Notes: generated by a model not told the origin, from the sequence alone. Shown: positions 1 to 12,085, counted from the stretch's first letter. The stretch is 64,000 nucleotides of DNA from Cristatella mucedo (GCA_009760855.2 WPIO01000070.1:543001-607000), one strand, 5' to 3'. A program made the numbers and translations.

Positions 1-88
1 ATGGCGAGACGCCATATTGAGGCAATAAACGCATCTTCTGCAGCCGGGAGCTCTTGTTTTTCGTGCTCATCAGCGGCGCAGCCTGTCA

Positions 89-3000
89 ATGGTAGAGCTG
101 GTGCTTCACGAAGCTTGCGCACTGGGGGACCACGAAACGCTCGAAGAATGCATAAAAAGCGGAAAGTACGATCCCAATCAGCGGGATGAGGAGTGGGGTG
201 GCAGGACACCGCTGCACTGGGCCTGCAACAGAGGTGAATGCCCGCCGCTGGCGACCCTGTAATGTTGGCTGTGTAGTTCGGGTTCGCGCCGTCGCGAGCC
301 AACTGCAAGAGTCCAGTTGTCTAACCCTGAAATACTGTGTCTAACTTATTTTGTAGTCACTATTTGTTGCACGTTTTACCTCTGGTCCTGCTTTGGGCCG
401 GTAGGCGATCAAGTTTGCCTGCCTTTCGCTTTGAGTTTAACTAAATGTCAATACCGCGTTGTAGCGTACTCCTCATAATTCCACAGGCACATCATTAGCC
501 TCGTTTGTCATTGCTGCTTGTACGAGCGAGCTTTTATTGTCGCGTGCATGGAATACAGTGTGTTAACTGCGTTACTCGGCGCTTTCGAAGGTCGCCTGGT
601 TCAGACGCTCCTGAAGTGACTCCTTCTGTAATGCTGGCGCGAATCCGTCACTACCACTCAGTGGCGGCAATTGTCTTCCGTATTCCCTTGTCAGGGATTC
701 TCGCCAAAAGCCATTTCCCTCCTCTGAAAGGTTTCTTGCGAGCTGACTATCTGCCTACTGTTTTTTCGCATCAACGCATAGTATTTTCTCAACTAATTTG
801 CCCAGCAGCGTGCGGTCCTTGTGCGTCATCTGCGCGTCATCTGTGCGGTCCTTGTGCGCCATCGTAGAAATGCGCCACCTGGCGGTCGTTTCGGATCGAC
901 CAGTGGCTGCCTGGTCTCGCTGAGCGCACTAGCTTTCCTTGGCCATCGACGCAGCAGTCAGCTCGTCCTTCACCCACGGAGCGAAGTACAACGCGGGACA
1001 CTTACCGTGGTCACGTGCTGACGTGCGGTCACTAGCCGGCATTCGTTCAGTCCTCTTCGATGATCTACTGGCTGTCCCTTCAGCGCGAGTAGCTACTTGA
1101 CGGGCGCTTGAACATATGCTACGATGCTCAAGCGCACGACCTCGGTCGTATTTTTATTGATTGTGTTTCGAGGCGAGCGCCTTAACCAATGGGCCAAATC
1201 TATTCGAACTGCAACATCCGGAAAGAATCTTTAGCCTTTCATGCTGAGACTTGTTTTTTTCCTTTTTCAGAATAGGTCCGTGTTGCTTTGTGGGAGTGGG
1301 CTCCGGGCATTCGATCTTTAATGTTACAGATCACATGCTCCGTTCGCTCTGACTTTAGTTTGGTATTGGCACGTGCCGACGTGACGTACACAACGGCTTT
1401 CGCGATGCTTTTAACGCTGCCATCGCGGTACGTATACAAGCCTGAATGTAGAGAAGGGTCGCAAGATACATTACATTATGCATCGTCAAGCTCCTCCACC
1501 CGGAAGCCTCTTCGACACACTAAAGTGAACTTCGTATTTCCATTTGGAGAGCCTGGCGCAGGGCGCCGAGGGGTCGCCGCTGTGCAAGCCTCCTTGGAGC
1601 CGCTTCAATAGAGTCGACGTTTTAGAGACTAAAAATAGTACGGCCTCGGAAAAGGTGTGCCCCGTCCCTTGGCAACAGGCACTGAGCGTTCACACCTAAG
1701 GCTTGCAGCTTCAGCGACCGTTTTCCTCCCACTGAAATAAAGGCCTGTTAGTATTTATATATTTTATTTTATTTTATATGTGTAATATCAAGGAGTTTTA
1801 TGTATAGCCCACAGTTACCGTAAAGTCTAAGCTGTAAAAACCTGCTAAACCAGTGGTTCTCAACCTTCCTAGTGCCAGGACCCTTTGATACCGCTTCTCA
1901 TTGTTGTGGCGACCCCCAACCATAAAACTATTGTGTGCAAAATGTGGAAATGCGTGTTTACCGATGGTCTTAGGCGACCCCTGTGAAAGGGTCGTTCGAC
2001 CCCCAAAGGAGGCGCGACCCTCAGGTTGAGAACCGCTGTGCTAAACGTTTAAAGAGCAGTACAACCCTCTTGAAGCTTCGCGACGCTGCATGCAGCCCGA
2101 AAAGCCTCTGTAATGTAACGTGTGTTCGTTTTTTACTCCACACAAGTAATACAAACTAAGTGGGCGCTTCGCGGGAGAGTTTTCTATGGCTCAATCAAAG
2201 CCTAAGCCGGCTTCGGGTACGCATGGGCTACTCTGTAAACCCAGCGGTAGCCCCTAGCTGACAGCCGGGTGGCCCCCCTGCAGGGAGGTGCTACCGCCTA
2301 TCGAAGAACGGAGCGAAGAGTAATAATACCAAGACGCGTGTGTTTTGCATAGCGCCTCAACGGAAGTAACTCCGTTTTCAGGCACTCGCAAGTGCCTGAA
2401 GCTGCACGGTTGCCGGAAGCACGTGTCGGTGTCACGCCATCTCTTTCTCCTCTCAGGGACAAAGGCCTCGACTAAAACCCTCCCCCTCACCTACCCCCCC
2501 CCCGCTTTAGTCTGAGTCTGCACCATGCAAATTGATGTGCTTCCACTGGAACTGCGACTGGGAGCATAGATTCCCGCTCTGACCTTCGACCCCGGCTCGT
2601 CTCCGACTCCTCGGTTGCTTCGTTGCAAATTTAACTGCCAAAGCCATAGCCTTTGTGGCGTGTGGCGTTACAGACGGAGACGCACACACGCGCCCACGCA
2701 CGCACACCCACGCACGCACACCCACGAACGCACACGCACATACACACGCGCACGCACGTACGCACACGCCCACACACACACACACACACATTTCAAGCCT
2801 CCTGGTCCCGCAGCGTTGCCAAACCAATAGGTGTGCCCTCTCAATAAACGTAGACTCCCGCGAGCTAGGCCGGCATGCGGCAGTACAAATCGTAAGGCGC
2901 AGCGGCGTAAGCGGCGTTTGCGCCGCTTCCGCTTCTTGCACTCGCTTTTCAGTAATCGCATGCTCAGATGTGGGGGGGGGTTTACTTCTGAGGCAGCTCT

Positions 3001-3637
3001 CGCACCGTTCGTCGCATATTTGAGTTTTTGCTACGCGAGACGCATGCTTTTGGATGTTAATTGCGCATAGAAAGTCATTTGGGCTTTATTAGCGAAGTGG
3101 AACACACTGCACTCGGCGGTGCTCTAACGAGCACTTACTGCCTCTCGTCTCTTCTGAGAAGACGGAGCGGACCTTTGAATCTCAGCTCGGCGCCAAGACG
3201 CTCGTTATTCGTGATCGTCACGGTCGTCAGCTTGGGTCTTGCAGTCTTGCATATTTATGTACCCAGCCTGAGCATTTGTGGGGGGGGGGTTAGATGTCAC
3301 ATCTGGATATCAACGTTTTATATGGGAGCGCATATGCAAGTGACCAGACGGGCTTTGTGCCTATCTTTCTGCCGAGCTTAGCTCGCTTTGACCTTGTTTT
3401 TCAGGCTCCGTGGAGTGCATTAAGATCTTGCTTCAGGTTGGAGTCGTGGGCAGCGTGAGAATGGACAACGGATGGACGCCCGCTCACAGTGCAGCTGAGA
3501 CCGGGAAAGTTGCGGCGTTGAAGGCTCTCCACGGCGCCAGCGTCAGGTTGGACGTAGCTGACGAGTATGGTGACAGGCCCTTGCGAATAGCAGAAATGTA
3601 CGGCCACAAGGAATGCTGCAAGTTCTTGGAAACGTAA
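89..3637 (+). CDS. ANKRD66: Ankyrin-repeat protein, ANKRD66-like (2 exons recognised)
   Basis: Exon 1 is 89-233 and ends at a GTGAAT donor in phase 1. Exon 2 starts at 3405 after a TTTTTCAG acceptor and reads to a TAA at 3635-3637. The join gives about 125 residues with roughly three ankyrin units: an N-terminal LHEACALGDHETLEECI unit, then DPNQRDEEW followed by RTPLHWACNRG, then GWTPAHSAAETGK and GDRPLRIAEMYGHKECCKFLE. From memory of the family, the DPNQ-x-D-x-x-W, GWTPAH-x-AAE-x-G and RIA-x-x-YG signatures fit ANKRD66, a small vertebrate ankyrin protein of unknown function. The start at 89 is the first ATG in frame after the stop at 26-28. A GTAAGAG donor overlaps the last codons (3634), so a further C-terminal exon is possible; I did not find one. 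The intron carries a SPIN-like element and a CACG-rich tract. Any other small ankyrin protein is the alternative. Confidence 0.72.
1851..2038 (-). mobile_element. SPIN-like hAT miniature element, copy 1
   Basis: A 188-bp element begins CAGTGGTTCTCAACC and ends GGTTGAGAACCGCTG, so the terminal inverted repeats differ at one of 15 positions. It is flanked by a perfect 8-bp direct repeat TGCTAAAC at 1843-1850 and 2039-2046, the target-site length of hAT transposons. The subterminal sequence (minus-strand reading GGGTCGAACGACCC, then CACAGGGGTCGCCTAAGACC) matches my memory of SPIN, a hAT family spread horizontally among animals. It has no transposase and lies in the intron of the ankyrin gene. 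Strand is set by the SPIN 5' end. Confidence 0.85.
2684..2792 (+). repeat. CACG/CA-rich microsatellite
   Basis: An imperfect run of CACACG and CACGCA units ends in a (CA)n tract. It produces several His/Thr-rich open frames on both strands that are not genes. It lies in the ankyrin gene intron. Confidence 0.9.
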
Positions 3638-4071
3638 GAGCCTCTAGAGAGCGAAAGAACCTTCCGGTCTCTTTTAGCCACCAACGTTTGACGTCGTTCG
3701 TGGGCCTGAGAGCTTATCCCCGAACAAGCTTGACGTCGTATCACCCGCTCGTCTGACTCAAAATCGTTAAGATTGAATCCCTTGAACCTTGAACTCAAAT
3801 CCTTTAGATGCCATAGATAGATATACCATAGATATACGATAGATATACCGTAGATGGCTTTAGCTCGTTTTCTCTCAACGTCTACAGCACACGTTGTGGT
3901 AAATATGACCATACATCTAAAATTCGACCTTATGTGTGGTTTAAGAAGTACGGTCTATGTTAAGATGCATTTTGTCAAGATGGCAAAGAACGATTGAATG
4001 CTTGTTCAAGCATCTTTTAGAGGGTTGGCACCAGTAGAAATTTGAGTCTGGATGGAAGTAAGAATTGTGGT
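3638..4071. other. Gene-free stretch downstream of ankyrin gene
   Basis: I see no coding exon here. A short degenerate ATAGATATACC tandem lies near 3805-3855. If the ankyrin gene has a last exon beyond 3633, I could not identify it here. Confidence 0.4.
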
Positions 4072-4323
4072 ATAATAATAATGTACTTGATAACGCCCCC
4101 TCAGAGAACTCAACCTCTTTCTATGTGCTTTACATTTGCTGCAAAGGAAGCACGAGCGAATGGTTAGTGACAGCATGCTCACTAAGCAACAAGAATAACA
4201 CGGTTAGGGGTGCCATGCACAGGGCCTATATGATAAGCACAGGCTCTGCACGCAAGTGTGGTTTCTGGCAGCATGCACAGCGTCAGCACGCATTAGCACA
4301 TTAAGGTCGAGTCACAGGGACCA
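4072..4323 (-). mobile_element. L2-clade LINE 3' UTR fragment
   Basis: Read on the minus strand this is the 3' end of the same LINE that is longest at 6435-8435: the GTGACTCGACC region, GCATGCTG repeats, CAGCAAATGTAAAGC, then the tail CTGAGGGGGC and an (ATT)n end at 4072. It is non-coding and 5'-truncated. Confidence 0.8.
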
Positions 4324-5114
4324 GATACAGCAGTCGGTCGAAAGCAGTTTGGTCATTTCCTTCGGCAACCGCCATTTTCCTGTTTCCCCAAGAGAATGGT
4401 TATGTCTTTACGACTACAGTTTTTTGAATTTGCTGTATATATTCACTCCCTTATACAATCATCGGCTGCAAATGAGCGATGAAAGTCCTAAGAAGTAAAA
4501 TAGAAAAAATGAATATCAGTTGTTAAACAGCTTAGATTATTTATTTCCTCGGCTGATGAGTCGCAAGAAATTACACGCCCATCTGGCAGCTAGCAAAAAG
4601 GAATTTCCTGCTGCAGGATACTTGAGCTCACTCCCTGGGTCATGAATTTAGAACCACTTTTCTTTGGGCTAAGAGACGTCTCTGAGCCGACTTAACGCAA
4701 TATACGTCACCTCCGAGAAGAGAGGTCAGCTTGTAAATGAGATCAGCGCCACTGTGGGAGCTGCCTCCCCCTGATTTCGCCGAGGCTTTTCGTAGGATTG
4801 GCATGGTACTTACACACTACTTGCTACGCCTCTTGATCTGTGCACTGTGTATCCAGAGCCCGTACGTAGGTTGGCTATACGCTGAAGAAGCTCTCTGGTT
4901 CATAATGACTCGCTGGCAACGGCCAGGCTCTGGAAGTTGGTTTGCAGCGTCATTATTCGGCGCGCCAGCGATTTCAGCGATCCACTATTCGGCATTCGGC
5001 TTGCAGCGACTGGTTACATCAGCTAGCCAGTATTTAGCCTTTCCAGCGCCTGTAGTGCGGCTTGAAGAGCTCGCAGACAGAGTCGGTAATCGTGCAGTGG
5101 GCAGTAAATATTTA

Positions 5115-5160
5115 CCCGATGCGTGCAGGACTCGAATCCACGAACTGGTTCGTAAATTTG
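5115..5160 (-). repeat. Possible SINE-B head remnant
   Basis: The minus strand contains the box-B-like stretch TTCGTGGATTCGAGTCCTGC shared with the other SINE-B copies in the window. Only a few tens of bases are left, so this is a weak call. Confidence 0.4.
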
Positions 5161-5231
5161 GCGTAGCCTACGTGCTGCTGCTGCTGGGTGGACTGCTGCA
5201 GCGCTGGTGCTGGAATGCTGCACTGCTGGTA

Positions 5232-5349
5232 GTAATAATAATAATAATAATAATGCACTTGATAAAGCGCCCTCAGAGAACTCAATCTCTTTCTAGGCGC
5301 TTTACATTTGCTGCAAAGTGAAATGCAATTGAATGGTGAGTAATATCAT
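5232..5349 (-). mobile_element. L2 LINE 3' tail fragment
   Basis: An (ATT)n end, the stem CTCTGAGGGCGCTTTATCAA and CAGCAAATGTAAAGCGCC on the minus strand mark about 120 bp of L2 3' UTR. A long open frame at 4737-5321 runs into this repeat and is not a gene. Confidence 0.85.
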
Positions 5350-5610
5350 GGTACTTTTCCTCTACCAGTAGACGAGGCAGCAACGAGAAGAACGGAATTT
5401 CTTCGAATCCTCGTCATTCGTTGCTTCTGCTGCAAGATGATAAGTGATGAATGGTCCGGCAGGAGTTGAGTCTGCCGATCCTATGGCAAAGAGAAACATT
5501 TCCTAATCAAGTTCAACCGATGGGCATGATTTCTGTATCAAGTGCTCCTTAACTGCTCGCGTCCGAAATACTGGTGCAATCCTAGAGCCCCCAAAGTAAA
5601 TAGTTTCATC

Positions 5611-5611
<1 letters not shown>

Positions 5612-5690
<79 letters not shown>
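5612..5690 (+). repeat. (CT)n microsatellite
   Basis: An almost pure CT run of about 78 bp. Confidence 0.97.
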
Positions 5691-5693
<3 letters not shown>

Positions 5694-6180
5694 GTGGTCC
5701 CTATCCATTAACACCTTGTTCTTATTTTTCTACAATCTACTCTGGCGATAGTGAATGCAATCTCTCAGTGTTCAGTACTCAGTGAGCTAGCCTTGCGGCT
5801 CGGAATGATTTTAAAATGATTTTGATTTAAAAATTAATATTTTGTAAAGTGAACTGACCGGCTGCTAACACTAAATACCTTTACAATGTCGCTGCGGGGC
5901 GAGCCCGTCTGTCTCTGCCGGCTACTCTGTGCGAATGGATGCTCGTTGTTCTAGCCGACGTCTGGAAAATCCTAGAAAGAGGAAAAGCTTAGAACAAGTC
6001 TCCGTCCGCCAAGAGTCCGCGGTGTCGTTGTTTTGGCCACCCAGATGTAGAATCAGCTCCAGTTCGGACCACGAAGCTCCTACATCAAATTCCCGCGTAG
6101 CGACAGCACTAGTTTTCAATCATCGCCGCTTCGTTCCATGTGTGCGGCATACACAAGCTTTCGTGCTACGGTCGACGAAT

Positions 6181-6270
6181 GATAATAATTTAATAGTTAT
6201 GATACATTGATAAAGCGCCCTCCGGGAACTCAATCTCTTTCTAGGCGGTTTTGCATTTGCTGAAGTGTAA
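6181..6270 (-). mobile_element. L2 LINE 3' tail fragment
   Basis: About 90 bp of the L2 tail on the minus strand (TTATCAATG, GAGGGCGC, AGAAAGAGATTGAG) with small internal indels. It lies 165 bp upstream of the long plus-strand L2 copy, in opposite orientation. Confidence 0.75.
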
Positions 6271-6434
6271 ATCACACGAGTGAAATCCTATTCGCCATAG
6301 AATCTCTGTTATGGAGGTCAAGGTCGCACGTTGCATGCTCGCTGCCGGTTAGGAGTCCAGGAGTGCACAAGCTGCCCAGCATCGAGCTCCTACGAGCTCA
6401 TGTCTGCGCATGTCTGTGCGCTTGCTTGCTTACA

Positions 6435-8435
6435 GCTGCAAGTAGCTAATTTCCAGGTTAGCTCCTTACCTGATGATCCTTGTGATGATCTAGCCGATCG
6501 CTTCTCTCGATTCTTTGTGCAGAAGATAGACAAAATCAGGGAATCCATCCCTGCGATGACAACCTTCCCACTAGAATGCTGTTCCTCGGTTCCTGGCTGC
6601 GCCTCAATGTCTGCATTTAAACAGGTCACTAGTGATGTAGTCCTAAAGCTCGTATCTCAATCAAAGAAGACAACAAGTCCACTGGACCCTATTCCCACTG
6701 TCCTGCTCCTACGTTGCATTGATCTGCTGCTGCCATGCATAACCAACATCATTAATATGTCATTAGCCTCAGGTCAGGTCCCAGCACCTTTCAAAAAAGC
6801 TGTAGTCAGGCCACTTCTCAAGAAAGCTACACTAGACCAAGAGAACTTAAGCAACTACCGCCCAGTCTCCCTTCTACCATTCCTATCAAAGACACTGGAA
6901 CGGGTCGTGGCAGACCAGCTAAACTCGTATATCGAAACCTCACACCTTGCTAGTAAGTTCCAGTCTGGCTTTAGAGCTAATCACTCCACAGAGTCAGCAT
7001 TGCTTCGGGTATACAACGACCTACTTAGGAATGCAGACATGGGTAGAGTGTCTCTTCTTGTTTTGCTCGATCTTTCGGCAGCTTTTGATACCATCGATCA
7101 CAAAGTACTTCTAGAGCGCCTCTCATCTCGCCTGGGCATCACTGGCACTGGTCTGCAGTGGTTCAGGTCCTATCTCAGTAGGAGACTCCAGAGTGTTGAC
7201 GTGAATGGACAAAGATCATCTGAAGTACCTCTAAAATATGGAGTACCTCAGGGCTCTGTGCTAGGTCCGGTCCTTTTCACCGTTTATACTCTCCCTCTTG
7301 CTGATGTGATTGCCAAGCACAATCTAGGCTTTCACTTCTATGCGGATGACACTCAGTTGTACCTTTGCTTTGATCCCTCCCAGCCTTTGAGCACCTCAAA
7401 TTCTCTCAACTCACTTGCTGCATGCATTGATGACATCTGATCATGGATGGCAGCAAATTTTCTAAAACTAAACGATGATAAAACTAACTTACTAGTTATG
7501 GGCAAACCTAGTGTTATTCAGAAATTGGAAAGGCTGACTTTCAAAATTGGCTCTGCCAGCATATCTCCAGTTGAATCAGCTCGAAATCTAGGTGTCATAT
7601 TCCAAAGCGACCTCTCGTTAGACGACCACATCAGCTCCACAGTCAAATCAGCCTATTTTCAGCTTCATAACATTGCTAAAATTAGGGCTTGTTTAGATAA
7701 GGATACCACGTCCAAGTTGGTCCATGCATTCGTGACATCTCGTCTCGACTTCTGCAACTCACTGCATACTGGCCTACCAGCATGTGCGATCAGGCGATTG
7801 CAGCTGGTGCAAAACTCTGCAGCTAGGCTTGTCTGTCGTGAGCGTCGCAGTTGCCACATTACTCCACTTCTCGCCGACCTGCACTGGTTAAGTCAAGCAA
7901 CGGATTGACTTCAAGGTTTTGTCGCTCACTTTTAGGTCTCTTCATTCTATGGCTCCAGCCTATCTTTCAGATATACTACCCCATCAGGCCAAGCATCATA
8001 CCACCCGCTTTTCGGAATCCAACAGTCTAGAAATACCTCGTACAAACCTTAAATCCTTTGGAGACCGTGCATTTAGCTCGTATGCTACCAAAGCCTGGAA
8101 CTCCCTCCCGACCTGCGTCAGAACATCCCCTGACCTGACCACATTTAAAAGAAACTTAAAAACACCTATTTAGGACAGCATTTAGTGGGTCCCTGTGATT
8201 CGTCCTCGATGTGCTTGTGCGAGCTGACACTGTGCATGCTGCCACTAACCACATTTGCATGCTGACCCTGTGCATGTCACCCCTAACCATATTGTTCATT
8301 TTGTTTGTTTTTCAAGCATGATTTTACTTACTATTCTATTTCGTATCACTTTGCAGCAAATGTAAAGCGCCTAGAAAGAGATTGAGTTCTCTGAGGGCGC
8401 TTTATCAAGTGCAATATTATTATTATTATTATTAA
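6435..8435 (+). mobile_element. L2-clade LINE, 5'-truncated, RT and C-terminal ORF2, inactive
   Basis: This is the most complete LINE in the window. It reads from the linker after the endonuclease through reverse transcriptase: NYRPVSLLPFLSKTLERVV, FRANHSTESALLRVYNDLL, LLDLSAAFDTIDH, GVPQGSVLGP, then the catalytic FYADDTQLYL box (YADD at about 7339-7350). The C-terminal part (LDFCNSLHTGLP, LQLVQNSAARLVCRERR, ITPLLADLHWL) is L2/CR1-type, and the order and wording fit L2. An in-frame TGA at 7438-7440 interrupts the frame before SWMAANFLKL. A 2-nt loss near 7890, relative to the copy at 48652, shifts the frame, and coding resumes to 8173. The 3' UTR ends in CTGAGGGCGCTTTATCAAG and (ATT)n. The endonuclease and 5' end are missing, so the copy cannot move itself. 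Confidence 0.93.
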
Positions 8436-9116
8436 TTTGTTGCATGAGCTCCTGAAGTGTTCTGGTAAGCCAGCAGAAATGCTATCGCTCGGGTAATCGG
8501 ATAGTCGGCCATGTTTCTACTCGCTCCATATCCGCCGCTCATGCGCTTGACTGCCGTCGCCCTGTCGTGCTTACTGAGACCACGTGGTAGCACTCGTTAT
8601 TATCATGCGAACGTCTCATCTTCTGTCCAACTTAGGGTATACCAGGAATATAAGAATAAGGAGAAATGAATTCCACTTGCCATTCCAATGCTCAACGTCG
8701 AATCTCCTTGACACGAAATAGACGACATCCGGTTCGTTCAATGGCTGACCCTACGGGGGTTATGGGCGACTCATTCGGCATTACTGCGGCCAGCAATGGA
8801 AGTTTACTTTTCTGGCCCAGCGAAGGCTTACGCCAGCTGCGATGCTACCAGCGATTACTTTAATAGTCTATACAACAAGCAGCATCCTATAGAGTAACTG
8901 CGAAAGATAACCTGTGACGGACGGGCTCATCCAACTTCGGTGGCCAAAATTATCGGCGTCGGACGAAAGAATGCTCAGTAGCTTGTCTCAGTCGAATTGG
9001 CCGGGCGCTGCCAACTCATGCAGATATATACGCAATGCCTGCGTCTACCTTAAGCCGTTGCATAGTACGCGTCGCTATGACTGGCTGATGGCCGCTCTGG
9101 TGCGTGACAGTGGCCT
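8436..9116. other. Gene-free stretch, nothing recognised
   Basis: I see no credible ORF, repeat signature or RNA gene in this interval. Confidence 0.4.
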
Positions 9117-9310
9117 TCATTGCCAATTAAATAAAAAATACAAGTCAACTGATTCAGCAGCCTCGCTTATATAGCGGCAGAAGAGCTCAGCGTCCATCAC
9201 GCCTCCCCCACCCGCATGCAGTGTGCAATGCGGGCTAGGACTGCAGGACTCGAACCCACGACCCGGGCCTCGAAAAGCGAGTAAGTAACCTAAGACCCAA
9301 GTGTGTAACC
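9117..9310 (-). mobile_element. SINE-B, tRNA-derived
   Basis: The minus strand reads CTCGCTTTTCGAGGCCCGGG followed by the box B-like CGTGGGTTCGAGTCCTGCAG and a body shared with the copies at 11336, 19099, 43575 and 54845. The 3' part is longer and diverged. Confidence 0.65.
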
Positions 9311-9534
9311 GTTGGGGGCGCTCCATCTAGTTCATCTCACAAGAGAGCTTTCGTGAGAGCAGTAATACCACCATTCCAAAATGGCAGCAATTAGCGGCTC
9401 ATTGAAAAGTCATTTAAAATTCTAATATTATACCGAGCCGCATTCATTCTCTCCAAGTTTCTACCTGGCTTCGTTGCACGACTCGCTCAGCAGAGTTTAT
9501 GCTATATTTAATCAACAAGACCCCATTAATTGGT

Positions 9535-9668
9535 GTCTGGTTTTGCCCAGTAGTTAAAGTGCTCGCCCCGACCAAGGTCTGGCCCGAGGTCGTGGGCTCG
9601 AGCCCCGAGGCATAAGTAAAGCGCCTGAATAGAGAATAAGTTCTCTGAGGGCGCTATAAAAAATAAAT
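9535..9668 (+). mobile_element. SINE-A: tRNA-like head plus L2-like tail
   Basis: The head has a box A-like TAGTTAAAGTGCTCGCC and box B-like GGTCGTGGGCTCGAGCCC. It runs directly into AAGCGCCTGAATAGAGAATA and GTTCTCTGAGGGCGCTATA, which parallels the 3' end of the L2 LINE here. An AT microsatellite follows. Confidence 0.75.
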
Positions 9669-9822
9669 TACATATATATATAAATTAATAATTCGTTTGT
9701 ATAGCGCCCTGAATTATATGTATATATAAATGAATTATATATATATATATATTATAATATATTATATATATATATATATATATTATATGTATATATATAT
9801 TATATATATATATATACAAATG
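9669..9822. repeat. AT microsatellite
   Basis: Imperfect (AT)n interrupted by a short AATTCGTTTGTATAGCGCCC segment, itself a partial copy of the SINE-A tail. It links SINE-A and the SINE-B remnant downstream. Confidence 0.9.
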
Positions 9823-9915
9823 CTCGCTCTTCGAAACCCAGCTCGTGAGTTCGAGTCTTACAATTGGATCTCCTTTAATGCCTGCTACCAGTGGTGGTGA
9901 CAGCCTTCAAGACTC
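9815..9915 (+). mobile_element. SINE-B fragment
   Basis: TGCTCGCTCTTCGAAACCC followed by CGTGAGTTCGAGTCTTACA and GTGGTGACAGCCTTCAAG matches the SINE-B head and body in plus orientation. Confidence 0.6.
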
Positions 9916-10349
9916 TTCTGTTGGTACAGAAAAAGAGGCTTTTGAAACAGCTAAAAAATTTTATGATTCAGATTTGATTAAGATAGAAAAATAACCAAGT
10001 TTACTGTCTTATGACAAAGCATTGCTGAGCCGTAAGTTTTCTTTTTATCTCGTTAGCCAAACGAGTGCTTCGTAGCCTATTGTTTGCTACCTTAATGTCT
10101 GGCCCATCGCGGTTATACAAAGAGAGGACGTCAGCAGTAAAACATGCAGGCCCGTAATTGAAGTCGATGAGTGCCAGCAAATTAAACGGTAGATTGACGG
10201 CTTACGCAGCCAGGTACTCAACATCATCAGCAGCTGCATTTCTCCAGCTCTACGAAATTAGCGAGAGCCGATGATTGCAGGCCCCTCATCGCCCCGTATT
10301 ATTGAGCACCACTTGGCACGACACGCCTAAGCAGCGCGTTGTCACATCG

Positions 10350-10890
10350 TGGCTCGTTGTGCGGCTTCCACTCGCGGTCAGAACTCTGGCCGAAAACGCT
10401 GCGGCGCTAGTCTCAGCCAGCGCCTCAACAGCCCGATGAATCACGAGGCGATGCCCGAACCTGGGATCGCGGCTAGCGACTAATGGCTACTGCAATAATG
10501 CGAACAGGCGCAGCCAACAGAAGCGGGGACACTGAAGCGACGAAGTCATATACCTGAAGCGACGAAGAGCGCTCATACCTGAGCTTAAACACGCCTGCAA
10601 AAGGGCCATATCCGTACTAAACGCGTCTGTTTGACAGCAGCCTAGGATTACAGGTGTTGAACGGCGGCCGCGACTTAGTGGCCAGCGGCCCAGGTGGCCC
10701 AGAGCTCAGCACAGCTCAAATGCCACTACCAAGTCCGAAATCACAGCTGACCACCCATCTCGCGGTGCCGGTTTCAATGCGGCCTCGGCCACACATTGTT
10801 GATTATCGCACAAACGATTGCTAGCCGTTGCAATAATGGAACCACGAATGATGACTGTCATTCATAATCTGGCTGATTTAGCTAGCCGCC
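10350..10890 (+). repeat. Unclassified dispersed repeat R3, copy 1
   Basis: The landmark is GTGCGGCTTCCACTCGCGGTC, then a GCTGCGGCG segment, CCCGAACC, GCGAACAGGCGCAGCC, GAAGCGACGAAGAGCGCTCA and a terminal GCTAGCCG. The same landmarks occur in order at 11755, 13254 and (inverted) 29335. No coding capacity is visible. Confidence 0.6.
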
Positions 10891-11335
10891 GTCTGAGTGT
10901 CATCTCAGCGTGAAAACGCTTGCTCATTCCCCTCAACAGAATCCTTAACTTGGGAAACGTGTGGCCACTGTGGCCACGCGATAAATCGTCGCAAGTTTTG
11001 GCTATCGATTATCTATTTGAGCATAGACGAAGCAAATTGACGACGCGGCGCGTAACTAGTGCTTAAAGCTCTCACAAAACTCTTAAGGACTTAATTATAT
11101 ATAATATATATATAATAACTTAATTGTGTGCTAAACGAGAAAACGAGCCCATTATTTTCTTCATTTCATTCTCTCACACGTTTCAGTTACGTTCAGTGTG
11201 CTAAACAGTTTCGTATTAACTAAAAGAATGCCGAACAGATCGCGAATGTCGCCAGTTTATTCAAAGTACTCAAGCGGAGCTCTCGAGGGGTTGCCGAGCA
11301 GACCGGATTCCTGCATCCCAATATAATAATATCAA
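10891..11335. other. Gene-free stretch
   Basis: I see only a short AT tract near 11095-11120 and no gene. Confidence 0.4.
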
Positions 11336-11490
11336 CTGATTTACCAGCCTCATTTGAACAGCCTTAACGTTAATGGCTAGAAGAGCCTTAACGTTAACGG
11401 CTATCAACACCGCTTTCAGTTGGCAATTGAGAGTCACCCACTACTACAGGATTCGAACGTACGACCTCGGTCGTGAAGAGCGAGCAGCAA
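11336..11490 (-). mobile_element. SINE-B, tRNA-derived
   Basis: The minus strand carries CTCGCTCTTCACGACCGAGG, TCGAATCCTG, and a body with GGTGTTGATAGCCGTTAACG. Inside, GCCTTAACGTTAA is duplicated about 28 bp apart. Confidence 0.65.
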
Positions 11491-11754
11491 AATTAGAATT
11501 ACGATGCTTTAAAGAAGTTATCAAATATGATTGGAAATCTCTTTGATTTTTGTTCTATAAAAATTCTTCTTTAAATAAGAAAACTTGGCTAGCAGCTTCA
11601 GCAAAGCGGGATCGCCATTTAGGCCAGCAGACACTCAGGCCCGCTTCCAGAGCAGAGTCAGAGATTTCCGTGATTGTTCACGGGTGCAAGGTAATTTCAA
11701 TATAACCAGCAGTGTCATCCCTCCGCTGTAGACCGGCGATTGTTCACAAAGTTA

Positions 11755-12085
11755 CACAAGGGCTTGCTGTGCGGCTTCCACTTTCAGACAGAACTAGGCA
11801 GTAAACACAGCGCTCAACGGTGCGCTTGTCTCAGACAACTCGCGACGAATACTGGTGACGCCTGAACCTTATAGCACGGGCTAGCCATTTATAGGTGCTG
11901 GGCTAATGCAAACGGGGTGTGGCGACAGTAGCGGACAACACGGCAGTGAAGAGGAGTGCTCATTCCTTAGCCTAGCAAGTACATATCCGTACAGTATAAA
12001 AGACTATGTTCGACTGCCATGCAGTCCATGGAGCCCGAGCACGACAGAGTACGCCGGGCAGACCAGCTGGGCTCGCTCAGCTGAC
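11755..12085 (+). repeat. Unclassified dispersed repeat R3, copy 2
   Basis: Shows CTGTGCGGCTTCCACTTTC, GCAGTAAACACAGCGC, GTCTCAGACAAC, CGAATACTGGTGACGCCTGA, GGTGTGGCGACAGTAGCGG and AACACGGCAGTGAAGAGGAG in the same order as copy 3. Confidence 0.6.

Noticed and set aside
4737-5321. 194-aa plus-strand frame with hydrophobic stretches
   Set aside because: It runs through a SINE-B remnant and an L2 tail and ends in poly-Ile from an ATA repeat. No domain is seen.
6331-7440. A host gene starting at 6331
   Set aside because: The frame is a LINE reverse transcriptase. The first 35 or so residues before about 6435 are unrelated read-in sequence.
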